This document shows, in pieces, positions 61,107-64,000 of a stretch of DNA of 64,000 nucleotides. The position numbers and the translations under genes were made by a program. This stretch comes from Alphaproteobacteria bacterium (lineage in GTDB: Bacteria; Pseudomonadota; Alphaproteobacteria; UBA8366). The notes under the pieces are model-generated. The model searched no databases. It had not been told where the DNA came from and was given only the letters and a program-made list of their open reading frames with translations. The number at the start of each line of letters is the position of its first letter. Within the stretch, counting starts at the first letter, position 1. Where the stretch lies: NCBI GenBank assembly GCA_028281325.1, contig JANQKC010000005.1:124001-188000 (forward strand), given 5' to 3'.

Positions 61107-61459
61107 TCAAAAAAGAACGGCCGCGGCGGGCCTTTGGGTGATGCTATTATTAAGGGCAATAGTAAATATTTTGACAATCAATAAGGGTAAATAAATAAGG
61201 TTACAACCGTACATTCCGGCGGCGATTTGGCTACCGAAACGTGACTACAATGTTGTTTTTATGCGGATTTAGGAATTGGGAAGCCAAGGCAAAATGGTTA
61301 CCGGCCCGCAAAGCGATCACGACGGTCGACGCATGCGTCTTAAGGTTTATACCTCTGCGGCGTATAGCGGATATCATGTGGTGTACGGTTATTCCAGGTT
61401 GGCATCCGCTCCTCTACTGTCAGCGAGAGGAAATCCGCACTCTGGCAGCGAGCAATCCG
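61107..61459. other. AT-rich gene-free stretch
   Basis: About 350 bp, locally AT-rich (61130-61260), between the HD-GYP gene and the secreted protein. I see no convincing ORF or RNA. It contains TTTGACA-like sequence at 61168-61174 but no clear partner -10 for a gene. Confidence 0.35.
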
Positions 61460-62173
61460 TTAGCGGGCAAACTCGGGATTCTTTTTAGTTGTTTCTTGAA
61501 TGATTTGCCTAACCTCGGTTTGCAAACGCTGAAAAACCGGATCGGTCCGAGCCTGACGCAACGACGTTCCTTTTTCCGCCTCGCCGTAGAAATTGAACGT
61601 GAACATTCTGCCGTGGATCATCGTCCCGCCAAATACGCCTGCAACAGCGTAGCGAGGACCGCCAACGCGACCGGCCAACGCCGTGAGTGCACCGTAGTAG
61701 GCAAGTTCATCTACGCCGATAAGCACCGGACCCTCTGTTTTAACGGCCAAATCTTCCTGCTTCGCCGAGTCTTCCACGTACCGCGACGCACTCTCCTTTT
61801 TGATCCTTGGAAAGATGCTCGCCACAGTCTTAACGAATTCTGATCGTGCATATCCTGCGGGCACGCGGTTCGCTCTTCCATTCTCAAGATTCAGAAGCCA
61901 GACCGCAGCACCAATCTGATCCTCTCCTCTGCGAATTTTGGGCAGCGCGCCGCACGGGATCGCTAGAATGACTACCCTATTGATCCCGGCTTGTAATCGC
62001 TCCTGTCTTTGAATGTAGCGAAGGTCGGCAGGGTGATCTTTACTGAGAGCGCAGTACCCCTTCGGTAACGGCAATTCGGCGATTATTCCGTCCACCGCGA
62101 CGTTTTCCGCAACCGCTCCGAGCGGTGAGAAGAGAACAAACACGACCGCTGCCATTTTACACCACATCCGCAT
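61460..62173 (-). CDS. Secreted protein of unknown function, lower GC
   Basis: 237 residues. Signal peptide at the N-terminus (MAAVVFVLFSPLGAVA), so exported. The mature part includes GIIAELPLPKGYCALSKDH, LAIPCGALPKIRRGEDQ with a Cys pair, and repeated Gly/Arg motifs GRVGGPRYAVAGVFGGTMIHG (first 20 or fewer shown). No family recognised. The local base composition is nearer 52% GC than the rest of the window, which suggests recent acquisition. It is directly followed, in minus-strand order, by nothing; tRNA-Lys lies about 170 bp upstream. Confidence 0.7.
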   Translation of the reverse strand: MRMWCKMAAVVFVLFSPLGAVAENVAVDGIIAELPLPKGYCALSKDHPADLRYIQRQERLQAGINRVVILAIPCGALPKIRRGEDQIGAAVWLLNLENGRANRVPAGYARSEFVKTVASIFPRIKKESASRYVEDSAKQEDLAVKTEGPVLIGVDELAYYGALTALAGRVGGPRYAVAGVFGGTMIHGRMFTFNFYGEAEKGTSLRQARTDPVFQRLQTEVRQIIQETTKKNPEFAR

Positions 62174-62342
62174 TGCCGCACCCCTTGCTCCAATTTATCG
62201 AAGATTGTGTCGTGCCTACCGCTCATTCTGTATTGCAACTTCTAAAATGCCATAGGACCGGGCGATTACAACCTGCAATCAGAAATGCGGGCCGTTTGCC
62301 TATCGACGATTCCCAAAGGGAGCGCTGTGATAATGCGGGATT

Positions 62343-62418
62343 TGGTGAGCCCGGCAGGGGTCGAACCTGCGACAACCTGATTAAAAGTCAGGTGCTCTAC
62401 CAACTGAGCTACGGGCCC
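62343..62418 (-). tRNA. tRNA-Lys (anticodon TTT)
   Basis: 76 nt including the encoded CCA. Acceptor GGGCCCG pairs with CGGGCTC (one G-U), the D arm contains AGCTCAGTTGGTAGAGC, the anticodon arm is CCTGA-CTTTTAA-TCAGG with anticodon TTT, and the T arm is GCAGG-TTCGACC-CCTGC. Read on the minus strand. Confidence 0.97.
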
Positions 62419-62631
62419 ATCCGGGCGGCCGGGGTGATGTCCGGCGCGGTGGCCGTTTCGGGCGCGCGGGCCTGAGACGGCATCGGGGCGGTTGGTACGC
62501 TTTGGGTCACGCTTGAGGAAGCGGGTGCCCGGCCCCGACTTGCGGCGGAAAATAGGGCCGGATTCGCGCCGGGTCAACCGCTAGCGGCATAATCGCTTCA
62601 GCCCCGCCGCCGCCCACTGTATCATCCGGTC

Positions 62632-63591
62632 ATGGAGCACATCTGGGATTATGATGCCACGCCGGGATCGGTGTTCGATCCGGGCAATGCGGACGATTTC
62701 TTTCGCCTGGCGCCGCGTTATCAACCGCCGGCTGTCGCCGCGGAAATGGCGCGGCTGGCCTATTGCAGCGACCTCGATCGGGTCAGCCTGGCGCTGCGTC
62801 GGGCCGGTTATGGCGATCCGCTATGGTTCCGGGAGAAGGGAACCGACGCCTTCCTGACCCGCAGCGCCGACATGGCGGTGCTCGTCTTCCGCGGCACCGA
62901 GGGCCCCAAACTCAGGCACCTGACCGACCCCGCGCGGCTGCAACGCGCCTTCGCCCAAAGCGGTTTCGACTGGACGCAGGCGGCGCAGAGTTTCATGGCC
63001 GGACTGCGGCCCGACATGCGGGAAGTCTCCGCGCATCTGATGACCGAGCTGCAGGACCTGCTGACCGACCTGGATTTCGTGCCGACCGACTGGGTCGTCG
63101 ACGGCAAGCCGGCTGGGCGGGTGCATCGCGGCTTCGCGCAGGCCTTGGACCGGGTGTGGGACCCGATCGCCGACCAGCTTGCCGGGCTCGACATGCCGGT
63201 CGTCTTCACCGGGCACAGTCTGGGCGCGGCCTTGGCCACGCTGGCGGCGAGCCGGCATGCGCCCGAAACGCTCTACACCTTCGGATCGCCGACCGTCGGC
63301 AACGACGGTTTCGCGGAAACGCTGAAAGGGACGGTGATCTACCGCTACATGAACTGCACCGATCTCGTCTGCCGGATTCCACCCGCGCTCTACGCCCATG
63401 TGGGCACCCTGCGCTACATCGATTCCAGGGGACGGCTTGCCGACGCGGAGGAAAGCGACGCTGACACGCTCGCCGCCTGGACAGAGCATTTCCAGGCGAC
63501 GATGGGACAGTGGGACAAGCTGTGGCTGCGCGGGCTGATCGACCATGCGCCGGTCAACTATGTCCGGGCGATATTGAGCGGACAGGCGTAA
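62632..63591 (+). CDS. Class 3 lipase family protein
   Basis: 319 residues. The nucleophile elbow is FTGHSLGAALA (about 186-196), with GHSLG of fungal-type class 3 lipases. Asp is probably in NCTDLVCRIPP and His in IDHAPVNY near the C-terminus, completing the triad. No signal peptide is seen. No good ribosome site before the ATG. It follows the tRNA gene by about 210 bp and converges with the glycosyltransferase fragment. Confidence 0.9.
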   Translation: MEHIWDYDATPGSVFDPGNADDFFRLAPRYQPPAVAAEMARLAYCSDLDRVSLALRRAGYGDPLWFREKGTDAFLTRSADMAVLVFRGTEGPKLRHLTDPARLQRAFAQSGFDWTQAAQSFMAGLRPDMREVSAHLMTELQDLLTDLDFVPTDWVVDGKPAGRVHRGFAQALDRVWDPIADQLAGLDMPVVFTGHSLGAALATLAASRHAPETLYTFGSPTVGNDGFAETLKGTVIYRYMNCTDLVCRIPPALYAHVGTLRYIDSRGRLADAEESDADTLAAWTEHFQATMGQWDKLWLRGLIDHAPVNYVRAILSGQA

Positions 63592-63600
63592 GCGGCCCGT

Positions 63601-64000
63601 CTAGGCCTGCTGCACCGACAGCATATCGTCGCGTTCCGCCATCCATTCCACCGCATAGCCGCAGTCGCGGTAGTCGTCGAAATACGGGCCGCCCGACGTG
63701 TAGTGCAGGTTGGAAATCTCGGCCGCCGGCAGTGCCGGGTCGTAATCCACCAGATGGTTCCAGCCGGGCGGGATTTCACCGATCAAGTGATCGCCGTCGA
63801 GCCATTGGAACCGGTGCAGCGCCAACCCGGTCGCGGTGTTGACGTATTCCGGCGTCAGCGCCGAGCATTTCGCGCAATTCATCAGCATGACGCTCGACCA
63901 GTTCTTCTTCTCGAACTTGGTCTGCGGCTGGCCGAGGAACTTGGTCTCTTCCTTCGGCACGTGGTCGTGATGCACGCACATCACCGCATAGTTGTCGTCG
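63601..64000 (-). CDS. Glycosyltransferase-like protein, C-terminal part
   Basis: About 133 residues visible, cut by the right edge (N-terminus missing). The pattern FEKKNWSSVMLMNC, LTPEYVNTATG, LHRFQWL, IGEIPPGWNHL and NLHYTSGGPYF is that of the GT8-like glycosyltransferases with a KNWSS motif. Converges with the lipase. Donor and acceptor cannot be read from this piece. Confidence 0.7.
   Translation of the reverse strand, partial: DDNYAVMCVHHDHVPKEETKFLGQPQTKFEKKNWSSVMLMNCAKCSALTPEYVNTATGLALHRFQWLDGDHLIGEIPPGWNHLVDYDPALPAAEISNLHYTSGGPYFDDYRDCGYAVEWMAERDDMLSVQQA

Noticed and set aside
62343-62418. Integration site at tRNA-Lys
   Set aside because: No direct repeat of the tRNA 3' end and no integrase in the window; a low-GC neighbour alone is not enough.

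Overview
The window is a GC-rich (roughly 62% by eye), gene-dense bacterial chromosome segment that looks alphaproteobacterial, most likely of the Rhodospirillales type. Supporting signs are a type-2 lumazine synthase under an FMN riboswitch, an aromatic attenuator whose leader ORF seems to be leaderless (the arrangement known for rhizobial trpL), several copies of a small DUF6961-like family, a PilZ protein, an HD-GYP protein and two cytoplasmic-tip chemotaxis receptors. There is no rRNA, CRISPR array, insertion sequence or prophage. I found 63 protein-coding genes or fragments (one frameshifted, two cut by the window edges, one a leader peptide) and one tRNA, tRNA-Lys(TTT).

Layout. 1-5.5 kb: an AsmA-like protein, an unlisted 51-residue gene with its own terminator, a LysR regulator, DAHP synthase with a leader peptide and attenuator, a nitroreductase and a zincin-like secreted protein. 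5.5-11 kb: lipid/xenobiotic enzymes (atypical SDR, serine hydrolase, enoyl-CoA hydratase, flavin monooxygenase) and a SPOR lipoprotein. 11-13 kb: two small DUF6961-like genes and a LuxR regulator with a degenerate receiver, in AT-rich DNA. 13-17.3 kb: a binding-protein ABC importer. 17.7-26.5 kb: SDR, aldo-keto reductase, GNAT, a porin-like gene broken by a 17-bp tandem duplication, acyl-CoA dehydrogenase, and an HMG-CoA-synthase-like/DUF35 fusion with a thiolase and a DUF1737 protein. 26.6-33.2 kb: PhoD phosphatase, a three-gene operon (isocitrate-lyase-family lyase, SDR, PhnZ-like HD oxygenase), an alpha/beta hydrolase, a DUF1028 protein and small proteins. 33.4-37.9 kb: two chemoreceptors and a 44-residue membrane protein. 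37.9-45.5 kb: DoxX/LysR pair, ribH with FMN riboswitch, an adenylate-forming enzyme, an aldolase plus FAH operon, a methyltransferase, a DnaA-box-like cluster, a helical-repeat lipoprotein and PilZ. 45.6-58 kb: amidohydrolase, PAS protein, 2-oxoglutarate dioxygenase, dienelactone hydrolase, NIPSNAP, a dioxygenase-SDR-GST operon, an MFS exporter, a second FAH protein and a trans-sulfuration lyase. 58-64 kb: third DUF6961-like gene, DCC protein, HD-GYP, a lower-GC secreted protein, tRNA-Lys, a class-3 lipase and a glycosyltransferase fragment.

Taken together, most genes are peripheral catabolic enzymes (CoA-ester, carboxylate and ring-cleavage-type chemistry) in small operons of one to three genes, with local LysR control. 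Core functions are few: aromatic amino acid entry, riboflavin, trans-sulfuration and one tRNA. The most notable items are the DAHP synthase attenuator, the condensing-enzyme-like protein with Gln where the catalytic Cys should be, two SDRs with Phe in place of the catalytic Tyr, the PhnZ-like oxygenase operon, and the frameshifted porin whose reading frame is restored exactly by removing one copy of a 17-bp repeat.
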